Below, in pieces: positions 41,017 to 49,072 of a stretch of DNA of 64,000 bases. The notes beneath the pieces were generated by a model. The model saw only the letters and a program-made list of their open reading frames with translations. It did no database searches and was not told where the DNA came from. The stretch's first letter is position 1. Each line of letters opens with the position of its first letter. Source of the stretch: Symbiobacterium thermophilum (lineage in GTDB: Bacteria > Bacillota > Sulfobacillia > DYFQ01); assembly GCA_020725105.1 (NCBI GenBank), contig DYFQ01000003.1:1-64000 (forward strand), given 5' to 3'. The translations under genes and the position numbers were made by a program.

Positions 41017-41808
41017 TCACTGGAAGCTCACAACCAGGGAGCGCACCACCAGGTACCACCCGTCCACCAGCACGAACAACACGATCTTGAACGGCAGCGA
41101 CACCATCATCGGTGGCAGCATCAACATGCCCATGGACATCAGGGTGCTGGCCACGATCATGTCGATCACAATGAAGGGCACGAAGATGACAAACCCCATC
41201 TGGAACGCCGTCTTCAGTTCGGAAATGGCGAAAGCCGGGATCAAGAGGTGTAGCGGCACCTCTTCCTGTGTCTGGGGCCGGGAAGCCCCGGCAACGCTCA
41301 AGAACAGGGCCAGGTCCTTCTCGCGGGTCTGCCGCAGCATGAAAGCCCTGACGGGCTCGGCGGCCCGGTCGAGGGCCTGGGCCTGGTCGATCTCGCCGGC
41401 CAGGTAGGGTTGGAGCGCCTGGGCGTTCACCTGGCTCCACACGGGCGCCATGATGAAGAAGGTCAGGAACAGGGCCAGCCCGACCAGCACCTGGTTGGGC
41501 GGGATCTGCTGGCTGGCCAGGGCGTTCCGCACGAACCCCAGCACCACCACGATCCGGGTGAACGACGTCATCAGGATCAGCATGGCGGGGGCCAGGCTCA
41601 GCACCGTGAGCAAGAAAAGGATCTGGAGGCTGGTAGCCACCTCCTGGGGGCTTTCCGCCGGCCGCAGCCCTATGTTCAGGCTGGGCAGGGCCGGAGGCTC
41701 GGCCCAGGCCACGCCCGAAGCCATGGCCAGCACCCCAAGGAACAGGGTGAACCCCAGCACCCCGCGGCAGCCTGCCGCCGGCGTCCGGCACCCGCCCCGG
41801 CGGGCCAT
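41017..41808 (-). CDS. fliP: Flagellar export protein FliP
   Basis: The protein has 263 residues. It has an N-terminal signal-like helix (GVLGFTLFLGVLAMASGVAW) and four transmembrane segments. The conserved ILMTSFTRIVVVLGFVRNAL, PPNQVLVGLALFLTFFIMAP and FLVFVPFIVIDMIVAS-type stretches are visible. It is the pentameric core of the export gate. The start overlaps fliO by one base. Confidence 0.95.
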   Translation of the reverse strand: MARRGGCRTPAAGCRGVLGFTLFLGVLAMASGVAWAEPPALPSLNIGLRPAESPQEVATSLQILFLLTVLSLAPAMLILMTSFTRIVVVLGFVRNALASQQIPPNQVLVGLALFLTFFIMAPVWSQVNAQALQPYLAGEIDQAQALDRAAEPVRAFMLRQTREKDLALFLSVAGASRPQTQEEVPLHLLIPAFAISELKTAFQMGFVIFVPFIVIDMIVASTLMSMGMLMLPPMMVSLPFKIVLFVLVDGWYLVVRSLVVSFQ

Positions 41809-42320
41809 CAGGCGCTACCCTCCTGCCGGCGAGAATGCCATAGCTCCCGCGCGGCGCGAAGCCGGCTCACCGAGCGGGCCAGGCGTGCCGCCGCGCCGGC
41901 CGGGCTTGAAGCCTCCCGGCCCGTTCGACGGCCGTTGAACCGGGTCCACCAGGCCGCGGCCCGGTCGGAGATGACCCGCCAGAGGTGCTCGGCTCCGGGC
42001 CGGGACGCGGCGGTCGGGGCCCCTTCCTGGCCTTCAAGGCAGGCCGCCAGTTCGTCCCTGGAAAAGGATGCCAGCAGCGAGACGTTTTGCTCCGCAAAGC
42101 CGACCACCAGGAACCGGCCCGCCACCTCCACCAGGCCGACGCCCCGGTGGGGACCCAGTCCCATGGCGTCCACCAGCCTGAGATACCGCCCCGGGCGGCC
42201 CGAGCCGAAGCGCCGGGCCATGAGCCGGGTCACCCAGTACGCCAGGCCGATCACCAGCGCCGTCACCAGCAGGAACTCAAGCAGCTGGCCGGCGGGAAGC
42301 AAGGCCTCCTTGCCCGTCAC
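41808..42320 (-). CDS. fliO: Flagellar protein FliO
   Basis: The protein has 170 residues. One N-terminal transmembrane helix (LLEFLLVTALVIGLAYWVTRLM) is followed by a cytoplasmic region with the FliO core RYLRLVDAMGLGPHRGVGLVEVAGRFLVVGFAEQNVSLL. FliO helps FliP assemble. The C-terminal 80 residues are a basic low-complexity tail not typical of FliO. Confidence 0.85.
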   Translation of the reverse strand: MTGKEALLPAGQLLEFLLVTALVIGLAYWVTRLMARRFGSGRPGRYLRLVDAMGLGPHRGVGLVEVAGRFLVVGFAEQNVSLLASFSRDELAACLEGQEGAPTAASRPGAEHLWRVISDRAAAWWTRFNGRRTGREASSPAGAAARLARSVSRLRAARELWHSRRQEGSA

Positions 42321-42338
42321 ACGCTCCCCCTCCCTGGG

Positions 42339-43355
42339 CTAGCGCAGGGTCTGAACCCGCTCCACCGGGCTGACGATCTCGGTGATGCGGACCCCGAAGT
42401 TCTCGTTGATGACCACGACCTCGCCCCGGGCGATGGGCTTGCCGTTGACCAGGATGTCCACGGCCTCCCCCGCCAGCCGGTCCAGTTCGATCACAGAACC
42501 CGTGCTGAAGCCGAGAATCTCCCGGATCAGCCGGCGGGTGCGGCCGAGTTCCACCGTGAGGGAGAGGGGGACGTCCATGATCAACTCGATGTTGCGACCC
42601 TCCGCCGCCCGGGCGCCGCTGTCGAAGGCGGGGAACCTGGCCTCGGCCACGGTCCGCTGGCCCTGTGGCGCAGGGCGGTCCTGCGCCGGCGCCCCCTTGT
42701 GGCCGCGGGGCCGGCCGGCCTGGTGGGCGCCGGCGAGTTCTTCCAGGCTGTCGACCAGGGTCTGGCTGAGCAGCAGGTACACTGCCAGCTGAGCACCACC
42801 GGGGAGGGCAACGGTGTAATCACCCGCCGCGACGCCCGGTCCTTCAAGGAACCCCGGGAGGTCTTCGGTGAGGGTCACGGCCCGGCAGCGGGGCGCGCCG
42901 AGGCTGATCTTGGCGCCGAGGGCCGTACCCCAGGCCGACGCCAGGCCGCCGGCGACCTGGCCGATGGCCTCACCCAGCACCGCCAGGTGGTCGTCGGCGA
43001 GTTCAACCGGGGTCTCGTCCCCCGATCCGCCCAGCATCGCCCTGACCAGAGCCAGCGCCCCGGCCTCCGGCACCGCCACCGCCAGGCTGCCGGCGGCTCC
43101 CTCCACGGCCTCGACTTCCGCCCACAGAGCGCGGCCTTCGACCCGGGACACCACTCCGGTCGCGCCCACCATGCTCCACCCCGCGGCCGAGACCTCTGCC
43201 CCACCCTCGACCAGCAGGTCCAGGGCGTGCTCCAGGCCGGCCGCCGCCCGGCGGAAGAGCTCGTCGGTGAAGCCCGCCGAGCCGGCTTGGGACTCCTGGT
43301 TGACCGCCCTCAGCAGGGCGTCCACCTCTTGCTGGGAAAGAACCTCCTTGTCCAC
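42339..43355 (-). CDS. fliY: Flagellar motor switch protein FliY (FliN-type)
   Basis: The protein has 338 residues. It has an N-terminal VLSQQEVDALLRAV (FliM-like CheY-binding peptide), a CheC-like middle domain, a linker, and a C-terminal FliN/SpoA domain (IELIMDVPLSLTVELGRTRRLIREIL). In the middle domain the ExxN phosphatase sites of FliY/CheC are not recognisable: the best candidate reads LGEAIGQVAGG. FliN-type function in the C-ring is expected, while CheY-P phosphatase activity is doubtful. It lies next to fliM. Confidence 0.92.
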   Translation of the reverse strand: MDKEVLSQQEVDALLRAVNQESQAGSAGFTDELFRRAAAGLEHALDLLVEGGAEVSAAGWSMVGATGVVSRVEGRALWAEVEAVEGAAGSLAVAVPEAGALALVRAMLGGSGDETPVELADDHLAVLGEAIGQVAGGLASAWGTALGAKISLGAPRCRAVTLTEDLPGFLEGPGVAAGDYTVALPGGAQLAVYLLLSQTLVDSLEELAGAHQAGRPRGHKGAPAQDRPAPQGQRTVAEARFPAFDSGARAAEGRNIELIMDVPLSLTVELGRTRRLIREILGFSTGSVIELDRLAGEAVDILVNGKPIARGEVVVINENFGVRITEIVSPVERVQTLR

Positions 43356-43359
43356 GGGC

Positions 43360-44343
43360 CTAGCCCTCCTCCCCGCCTGAAACCACTTCCGTTACCTGTA
43401 CGGCCAGGCGGTTGGACACGGTGCCCGGCCGGCCGCGAAACTTCTCCTCGTCCTCGACGAACACCGAGACCTCGTCGTCCAGGTTGGAGTCGAGCGGGAC
43501 GACGTCGCCCACCTCCAGGTTCAGCAGGTCCCGGACGGTGATCTCCGTCCGGCCCAGCTCGGCCCGGATGGAAACCATGACCTGCCCCAGCCGGCGGCGC
43601 AGGGAGTCGCGGATGTGGGCCGGGGTTTCGCGCTTGGTGGCGGCGAACCACTGCTGCACCGAGAGCCGGGGTAGCACCGGTTCCAGGACCACGTAGGGGA
43701 TGCAAACGTTGATGGCGCCCCGCTGATCGCCGATGCGGGCCGAGAGCGAGATGACGATGCAACTGTCCGACGGCGAGACCACCTGGATGAAGAGGGGGTT
43801 GGATTCCACCGCCTCCAGCTTGGGCCGGAGTTCCACGATGTTCTTCCAGCCGTCGGCCAGGTTTGCCAGGATCCCCCGTACCACCCGCTCGATGGCCGTC
43901 TCCTCGATCTCCGTGAGGGCGCGGGCCTTTTCCTGGCCCTGCCCCAGGCCGCCGAAGAGCCGGTCCACCATGGGAAAGGCGATGGAGGGCTGGATCTCGA
44001 TGATGGCGTTGCCCTCGAGGGGTGCCAGGCCCACCACGGCGGTGACCGCCGGGTTGGGCACCGCCCGGATGAACTCACCGAAGGTCAGCTGGTCGACGGA
44101 TTCCACGGTGAACTGCACCATGGTCCTGAAGTTGGCGGAGAAATAGGTGGTCAGCATCCGGGCCACGTTGTCGTGAAGCATCTGCATGGTCCGGATCTGA
44201 TCCTTGGAGAACTTGTCCGGGCGCCGGAAATCGTAGAGCCTGACCGGCCGGTCCTCGATCCTGGCCTCGTCGGCCCGGACGTCGCCGGCCGTCAGCCCTT
44301 CGATCAGGGCGTCGATTTCTCGCTGCGTCAGGATCTCGGTCAA
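43360..44343 (-). CDS. fliM: Flagellar motor switch protein FliM
   Basis: The protein has 327 residues. The N-terminal peptide LTQREIDALIEGL is the CheY-P binding site. The middle domain (FRRPDKFSKDQIRTMQMLHDNVARMLTTYFS) and C-terminal SpoA domain are intact. FliM links FliG and FliY in the C-ring. Keeping the CheY peptide implies that chemotaxis genes exist elsewhere. Confidence 0.95.
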   Translation of the reverse strand: MTEILTQREIDALIEGLTAGDVRADEARIEDRPVRLYDFRRPDKFSKDQIRTMQMLHDNVARMLTTYFSANFRTMVQFTVESVDQLTFGEFIRAVPNPAVTAVVGLAPLEGNAIIEIQPSIAFPMVDRLFGGLGQGQEKARALTEIEETAIERVVRGILANLADGWKNIVELRPKLEAVESNPLFIQVVSPSDSCIVISLSARIGDQRGAINVCIPYVVLEPVLPRLSVQQWFAATKRETPAHIRDSLRRRLGQVMVSIRAELGRTEITVRDLLNLEVGDVVPLDSNLDDEVSVFVEDEEKFRGRPGTVSNRLAVQVTEVVSGGEEG

Positions 44344-44392
44344 GTGCCGCCGACCTCGCTCCGCCGCCGGCCGGGCCAGGCCCGGGTCCGGC

Positions 44393-44863
44393 TCACTGGA
44401 TGATGAACTCGACGAAGAACACCCGGGTGACCCGGCCCGTCTTCAAGAGCCCGTTCACCCGGGCCGCGATGTCGCGGGCCAGGGCCTCCATGCCGGCGGC
44501 CCCCTCCACCTCGGCCAGGGTCTTGGACCGCAGGACGGCCAGGATGCCGTCGGCCACGGCGGCCGACTTCTGGTCCAGTTCCCGGGTAACCAGGCGATCG
44601 TCAACGGAGAATTCGACCACCACCCGGATGAAGCGCCGCCCGCCGTTATCGGCCAGGTTGGTCAGGAACTCCCCGGCCCGGTACGGGACTGTCCCGGCCG
44701 CGGGGTCTTCCGCGCCGCCGAGCACCGCCCAGGCGACCACGGCCAGCGCCACCACAAGCGCCGCGCCGCCGGCGATCAGGATCACCAGCCTGGAGAACCC
44801 CCGCTCGGAGCGAAGGCTCCATGGGTCCCGCAACTCGCGTCCGCCCCCCTCCAATGGGTTCAC
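44393..44863 (-). CDS. fliL: Flagellar basal body-associated protein FliL
   Basis: The protein has 156 residues with one transmembrane helix (LVILIAGGAALVVALAVVAWAVL) and a periplasmic-side FliL domain ending in GRVTRVFFVEFIIQ, the usual terminus. FliL surrounds the stator units. It overlaps motB by four bases. Confidence 0.93.
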   Translation of the reverse strand: MNPLEGGGRELRDPWSLRSERGFSRLVILIAGGAALVVALAVVAWAVLGGAEDPAAGTVPYRAGEFLTNLADNGGRRFIRVVVEFSVDDRLVTRELDQKSAAVADGILAVLRSKTLAEVEGAAGMEALARDIAARVNGLLKTGRVTRVFFVEFIIQ

Positions 44864-45600
44864 CTGGGCTCGGACTCCCCCACGACCAGGAACATGATGA
44901 CCACGTCCACCCGCCGGTTCCGCTGCCGGTTGGCGTCGCTGTCGTTGGGGGCGATGGGCCGGTACTCCCCGTAACCCGCCGCCGACAGCCGCTCGGGGGA
45001 CAGGCCGTGAACCTCGATCAGGTACCGCACCACGTTGGTGGCCCGCGCCGCCGACAGCTCCCAGTTGGACGGGAAGCGGGGCGTGTTGATGGGCCAGTTG
45101 TCCGTGTGCCCCTCCACCCGCACCTGGTTGGGGATGGCCGCCAGGTCGGGAGCGATGCGGTCCAGGGTCTGGCGCCCCTCGGGCTTGATGTCCGCCTGTC
45201 CCAGGTCAAACAGAACCTGGTCGGAGAACCGGACCACCAGTCCTCGCTCCTCCAGGCGGAGGATGACGGTGTCCTGAAGCTGGGCCTCCTCAAGGGTGGC
45301 TTCCAGCCGGGCCTGCACCGCCCGCATCTGGGCCAGGTCCCTGAAGTCGACCTGGGGCGGCGGCCGGAACTCCTCCACCAGTTCCTCGGTGGCCAGGGTC
45401 CGGCCGCCCCGCAAGAGGCCGAGGGAACCCTGGATGGAGGCGATGGCCTCCTCGAACTTGTGCGCGTCGATGGTCGAGAAGGTGAACAGGAGCACGAAGA
45501 AGATGAGCACCTGCGTCACCAGGTCCCCGTAGGTCAGCATCCACAGGGGCGCGCTCGGTCCGGCCGAGAACCCTCCGTCCCGGCGGAGTCGCCTAGCCAT
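44860..45600 (-). CDS. motB: Flagellar motor stator protein MotB
   Basis: The protein has 246 residues. A single transmembrane helix follows the plug region: WMLTYGDLVTQVLIFFVLLFTF carries the proton-binding aspartate. The C-terminal OmpA-like domain (VRVEGHTDNWPI, NWELSAARATNVVRYLIE, LSAAGYGEYRP) anchors to peptidoglycan. It overlaps motA by eight bases and is paired with it. Confidence 0.95.
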   Translation of the reverse strand: MARRLRRDGGFSAGPSAPLWMLTYGDLVTQVLIFFVLLFTFSTIDAHKFEEAIASIQGSLGLLRGGRTLATEELVEEFRPPPQVDFRDLAQMRAVQARLEATLEEAQLQDTVILRLEERGLVVRFSDQVLFDLGQADIKPEGRQTLDRIAPDLAAIPNQVRVEGHTDNWPINTPRFPSNWELSAARATNVVRYLIEVHGLSPERLSAAGYGEYRPIAPNDSDANRQRNRRVDVVIMFLVVGESEPR

Positions 45601-46417
45601 GGAGCTCCGCCTCCGCGCTCTCGGGCTCGGTCACGGATGGCGCGCCGGCCCTCCGGGTGCGAACCATCTGTCGCAACTGGGGCGCCAGGAACGCCTTCAG
45701 CTTCTCCTCGACGATGCGCGGGTTGTCCCCCGCCTGGATGGACAGGATGCCCTCGATCATGACCTCCTTGAGGAGGATCTCCTCCGCCGACTTGACTTTC
45801 AGCTTGCCGGCGATGGGCAGGAACACCAGGTTGGCCAGGAGCGCCCCGTAAAAGGTCGTGAGCAGCGCCACCGCCATCCCCGGCCCGATGGCGTCGGGGT
45901 TCTGCAGGTTTTTCAACATGGCGATGAGGCCGATCAGGGTGCCGATCATGCCGAAGGCCGGCGACAGCGTCCCCATGGTCTCGAACATCCCCTGGCCGCC
46001 CTTGTGCCGGTCTTCCAGGAACGCCAGTTCCGTCTCGAGGATGTCCCGGACCAGCGCCGGGTCGGTGCCGTCCACCACCAGCTGGATGCCCTTCCTGAGG
46101 AACATCTCGTCGAGCCTGTCGGCCTCGTCTTCCAGGGCCAGCAGACCTTCCCGGCGGGCCTTCTCGGCGAAGCGGACCAGGAGTTCGATGACCTCTGACG
46201 GGTCCATCAACCTGGTGGAGAAAGCGTTCTTGACCACCTTGGCCACGCCCAGCACCCGCGGCAGGGGATAGTTGACGAAAGTGGCCGCGAAGGTTCCGCC
46301 CAGCACGATGAAGACGGAAGGCAGGTTCCAGAACATGCCGAGGGACGCGTCCATCATGATCCCCCAGCCGATCAGGATGATCCCTGCCAGTAGCCCGATC
46401 AGCGTCGAGATGTCCAC
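45593..46417 (-). CDS. motA: Flagellar motor stator protein MotA
   Basis: The protein has 274 residues with four transmembrane segments, including MDISTLIGLLAGIILIGWGI and PSVFIVLGGTFAATFV, and the MotA core LSPAFGMIGTLIGLIAML. MotA with MotB forms the ion channel of the stator. It is in the middle of the early operon, after flbD, rather than in a separate locus. Confidence 0.95.
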   Translation of the reverse strand: MDISTLIGLLAGIILIGWGIMMDASLGMFWNLPSVFIVLGGTFAATFVNYPLPRVLGVAKVVKNAFSTRLMDPSEVIELLVRFAEKARREGLLALEDEADRLDEMFLRKGIQLVVDGTDPALVRDILETELAFLEDRHKGGQGMFETMGTLSPAFGMIGTLIGLIAMLKNLQNPDAIGPGMAVALLTTFYGALLANLVFLPIAGKLKVKSAEEILLKEVMIEGILSIQAGDNPRIVEEKLKAFLAPQLRQMVRTRRAGAPSVTEPESAEAELHG

Positions 46418-46429
46418 CGGATGACACTC

Positions 46430-46666
46430 CTATGCGCTCGGCTGTTCAGTACCTGGCTGTTCCGCCGCCCGCCTGGCGCACCGCCGCCGTTGCAAGGCCC
46501 GCCGGTACTCGAGCACCTTTCTGACCACCTCGGAGGCGGTGTCCCGGACCACGTACTTCTTGCCCGTGGTCAAGGTGACGACCGTGTCGGGGGTCTCCTC
46601 CACCGTCTCCACAAGCTCGGCGTTGATGATGATGTCGGCCCCCGACAGCCGGGTGAGTTGAATCAC
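46430..46666 (-). CDS. flbD: Flagellar protein FlbD
   Basis: The protein has 78 residues and is a small cytoplasmic protein of the FlbD/YlzI family: MIQLTRLSGADIIINAELVE, ETPDTVVTLTTGKKYVVRDT and EVVRKVLEYR. Its role is not established. The GTG start follows an AGGGTG site. It is positioned before motA-motB, as in clostridial-type operons. Confidence 0.88.
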   Translation of the reverse strand: MIQLTRLSGADIIINAELVETVEETPDTVVTLTTGKKYVVRDTASEVVRKVLEYRRALQRRRCARRAAEQPGTEQPSA

Positions 46667-46986
46667 CGTCGTTCACCCTGCCTCCTCCTGCCCCGGCCGC
46701 CGCCGCCCGGCGCCGGGGCCTGCCCTTCCGCTCCGTCCGCTCCGGGCGGGGCCGGCCGGCGGGCCGGGTGATCAGGCCCGCCGGCATCCCCCGCCGGCTC
46801 CCAACCTCCTCTGGTGGGCCCTCCCTGGCCCGGCAGGCTGGGATCGCCGCGTGGTCCCGGAAAACCCGGGGCCAACCCCTGTCCCCTCAGACCGGGGACC
46901 GGGGGTGAGGCTTCAGGCCCCACCCCCTCCCCCGGTGGCGGGGGCTGTATCATCTGTTCTCAGTCGCCGTCACAACGGCGCCAGGC
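46667..46986 (-). other. GC-rich gap with serial hairpins between flgE and flbD
   Basis: About 320 bases hold no convincing gene. Minus-strand hairpins include 46901-46927 (GGGGGTG with CACCCCC) and 46881-46899 (GTCCCC with GGGGAC), followed by a CCCGG/CCGGG stem. None has a T-run. A Pro/Gly-rich frame at 46663-46953 fills the gap but looks like a composition artefact. The hairpins may stabilise flgE mRNA or adjust the ratio of hook to downstream products. Confidence 0.5.
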
Positions 46987-48207
46987 TTACCGCTTCAGGT
47001 TCACCAGTTCCTGGAGCATCTCGTCGGAAGTGGTGATGATCCGCGAGTTGGCCTGGAAGCCGCGCTGGGTGGTGATCATGTCGGTGAACTGCTGCGACAG
47101 GTCGACGTTGGCCATCTCCAGGGTACCGGGGGCGATCATGCCCCGGCCAGCCGTGGACGGCTCGCCGATCTGCCTGAGCCCCGAGTTATTGGACTCCTCG
47201 TACAGGCTCTCGCCCTTCTTCAAGAGACCCCCGGGGTTCGGGAAGTTGGCCAGGCCCACCTGGGCCAGGCGCTGGGTCAGGCCGTTGGAGTAGACCCCGG
47301 TGATGGTCCCCGTGGCGTCGATGGTGAAGGTCTGCAGCGCCCCGGCGGGGTATCCGTCCCGGCTGGTGGCCGACGCCGTCGCCTCCGAGGCGTACTGGGT
47401 CAGCCCGGAGAAGTCCGGGGTGATGCTCATGGCCGAGGCGCCGGTGGGCGTGCCGGTGATGGGACCGCCCGTCTGCGTCTGGAAGGCGCCGTCGGTGTCA
47501 AAGACGACCGTCCCCGTGTTCCCGCTCAGGGTGATGGTGGAAGAACTTGCTTGCCAGCTCCAGTTGTTGGCTGATGTCTTGCTGAAGGTCATGGTGATGG
47601 TGTGGGCCTCGCCCTTGGAATCGAAGACCTCCACCGCGGTGACGAAGTCGGTGGCGTCGGCCACCCGGGAGTCCAGGTTGTTGGCGTAGCCGATCTTCGT
47701 CGTGGCCCGGGCGGGGATGGTCTGGCCCACCTTGATCTGCACGTCGGTCAGGTTGTTCTGGTCCTTCACGGGGAACACGCCGCCCGATGCCATCCAGCCC
47801 TGAACCTTCATGCCGTTGGACGGGTTGATCAGGTAGCCCTCGGCGTCCACGTCGAAGGTGCCGGCCCGGGTGTACGCGAAGGTGCCGGCCTCCTTCAGGA
47901 TGAAGAACCCGTTACCCTGCACCGCCAGGTCGGTCATCTTGCCCGTGGTCTGCAGGTTCCCCTGAATCTGCAGGCTGTCGATGGAGGACACGGCCATGCC
48001 CAGCCCCACCTGGATGGGGTTGGTCCCGCCCCGGTCCTCCAGGGCCGCCGACGCGCCCCGCAGGGTCTGGCTGAACATTTCCTGGAAGTTCACCCGGCTC
48101 ACCTTGAAGCCGACGGTGTTGACGTTGGCGATGTTGTTGCCGATGACGTCCATCCGGACCTGGTGATTCCGGAGTCCGGACACCCCGGCGAACATGCTCC
48201 GCATCAT
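46987..48207 (-). CDS. flgE: Flagellar hook protein FlgE
   Basis: The protein has 406 residues. The N-terminus MFAGVSGLRNHQVRMDVIGNNIANVNTVGFK and the C-terminal ANVDLSQQFTDMITTQRGFQANSRIITTSDEMLQELVNL are diagnostic of hook protein; the central D1/D2 domains have NGMKVQGWMASGG. It assembles outside the cell, capped by FlgD. It follows flgD and the TIGR02530 gene in the usual order. Confidence 0.95.
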   Translation of the reverse strand: MMRSMFAGVSGLRNHQVRMDVIGNNIANVNTVGFKVSRVNFQEMFSQTLRGASAALEDRGGTNPIQVGLGMAVSSIDSLQIQGNLQTTGKMTDLAVQGNGFFILKEAGTFAYTRAGTFDVDAEGYLINPSNGMKVQGWMASGGVFPVKDQNNLTDVQIKVGQTIPARATTKIGYANNLDSRVADATDFVTAVEVFDSKGEAHTITMTFSKTSANNWSWQASSSTITLSGNTGTVVFDTDGAFQTQTGGPITGTPTGASAMSITPDFSGLTQYASEATASATSRDGYPAGALQTFTIDATGTITGVYSNGLTQRLAQVGLANFPNPGGLLKKGESLYEESNNSGLRQIGEPSTAGRGMIAPGTLEMANVDLSQQFTDMITTQRGFQANSRIITTSDEMLQELVNLKR

Positions 48208-48286
48208 GGCGTACCTCTGACCTCCTGTCTTGAGGCTCCCGGGCCCCCTCCCTGGAGGTCCAGCCCGGTGTTCTCGCCGCCGGCCG

Positions 48287-48655
48287 TTACACCAGCACGG
48301 CGCTGTCGATGTTGGTGAACACGCCTTCCCTGAGCCGCGGACCGTCCACCGCGGTGACCACGGTCCGGTTCTTCACGCTCACGATGAACGCCAGGTCGCC
48401 CAGGAGGATCAGCGAGTCCCGCGCCCCCTTGGCCGCGGCCCGTTCCACCCCGGCGGCCAGCCGGCGGGCTTCGTCCGGTCCCAGCTGGATGCCGCGGGCC
48501 CTGAGCCGCTCGGCCGCGTGCTGGGAGAAGCGGACCTCCTCCAGGGTTCTGGCCAGGACGTCGCCGAAGCGCGGTCCCCCGGCGGCCGGCCGTTTCGGCT
48601 GGACCGGCGGTTGCGGCCCCGGCAGGGGCCGGACGTGACTAACCTGCACCGTCAC
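48287..48655 (-). CDS. Flagellar operon protein, TIGR02530 family
   Basis: The protein has 122 residues. The core VRFSQHAAERLRARGIQLGPDEARRLAAGVERAAAKGARDSLILL and FIVSVKNRTVVTAVDG fits the TIGR02530 family, always found between flgD and flgE in Bacillota. Function unknown; a role in hook assembly is assumed from position. Confidence 0.85.
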   Translation of the reverse strand: MTVQVSHVRPLPGPQPPVQPKRPAAGGPRFGDVLARTLEEVRFSQHAAERLRARGIQLGPDEARRLAAGVERAAAKGARDSLILLGDLAFIVSVKNRTVVTAVDGPRLREGVFTNIDSAVLV

Positions 48656-48660
48656 CCCTC

Positions 48661-49059
48661 CTATCCGGCTACCTGCCGGATGGCCTCCAGGCGGACTTCC
48701 ACGTCCCCCAGGTTCAGCAGGGGAACGCCGCCGTCCAGCCTGACCGAGAGGACCCGGCCGGCGAAGGCCCCCAGGCCGGGGCTCTCACCCCGCACCTCCA
48801 GGCCGATGAGGCTGACCGCCTGGCCCAGCATGATCGCCTGGTTCAGGTTGGCCATCTGCTCCAGCGCGCTGAACTGGGCCAGTTGCGCGATGAAGCCCAG
48901 GTTGTCCATGGGGGCCAGCGGGCTCTGGTGTCGCAGTTGCGCCACCAGGAGCCTCAGGAAGTCCTCCTTGCCCAGACCCTGGGGGCGCGCCGCCTGTCCG
49001 GCCGAGGCCGCCGACGCGGCCACCCCTCCAACTGTCGTCACCAGCCATCCCTCCTCCAC
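48661..49059 (-). CDS. flgD: Flagellar hook capping protein FlgD (short)
   Basis: The protein has 132 residues. It contains the conserved N-terminal scaffold region (LGKEDFLRLLVAQLRHQSPLAPMDN, FIAQLAQFSALEQMANLNQAI) but has a very short C-terminal part (VLSVRLDGGVPLLNLGDVEVRLE), much smaller than proteobacterial FlgD, as is common in Bacillota. It caps the growing hook. Confidence 0.93.
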   Translation of the reverse strand: MEEGWLVTTVGGVAASAASAGQAARPQGLGKEDFLRLLVAQLRHQSPLAPMDNLGFIAQLAQFSALEQMANLNQAIMLGQAVSLIGLEVRGESPGLGAFAGRVLSVRLDGGVPLLNLGDVEVRLEAIRQVAG

Positions 49060-49072
49060 GTCGCGTCGCCGC

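Noticed and set aside
38462-41407. Long plus-strand frame of 981 codons over flhB-fliP
   Set aside because: The composition is His/Gln/Arg-rich, it has no homologous motifs, and it lies fully antisense to known genes.
44644-44651. GCCGATAA inside fliL as a FliA promoter
   Set aside because: No TAAA-like box 14-16 bases upstream.
46663-46953. Pro/Gly-rich 96-codon frame between flgE and flbD, ending in a four-base overlap with flbD
   Set aside because: No ribosome-binding site and low-complexity composition; it runs through strong hairpins. Kept only as a gap note.
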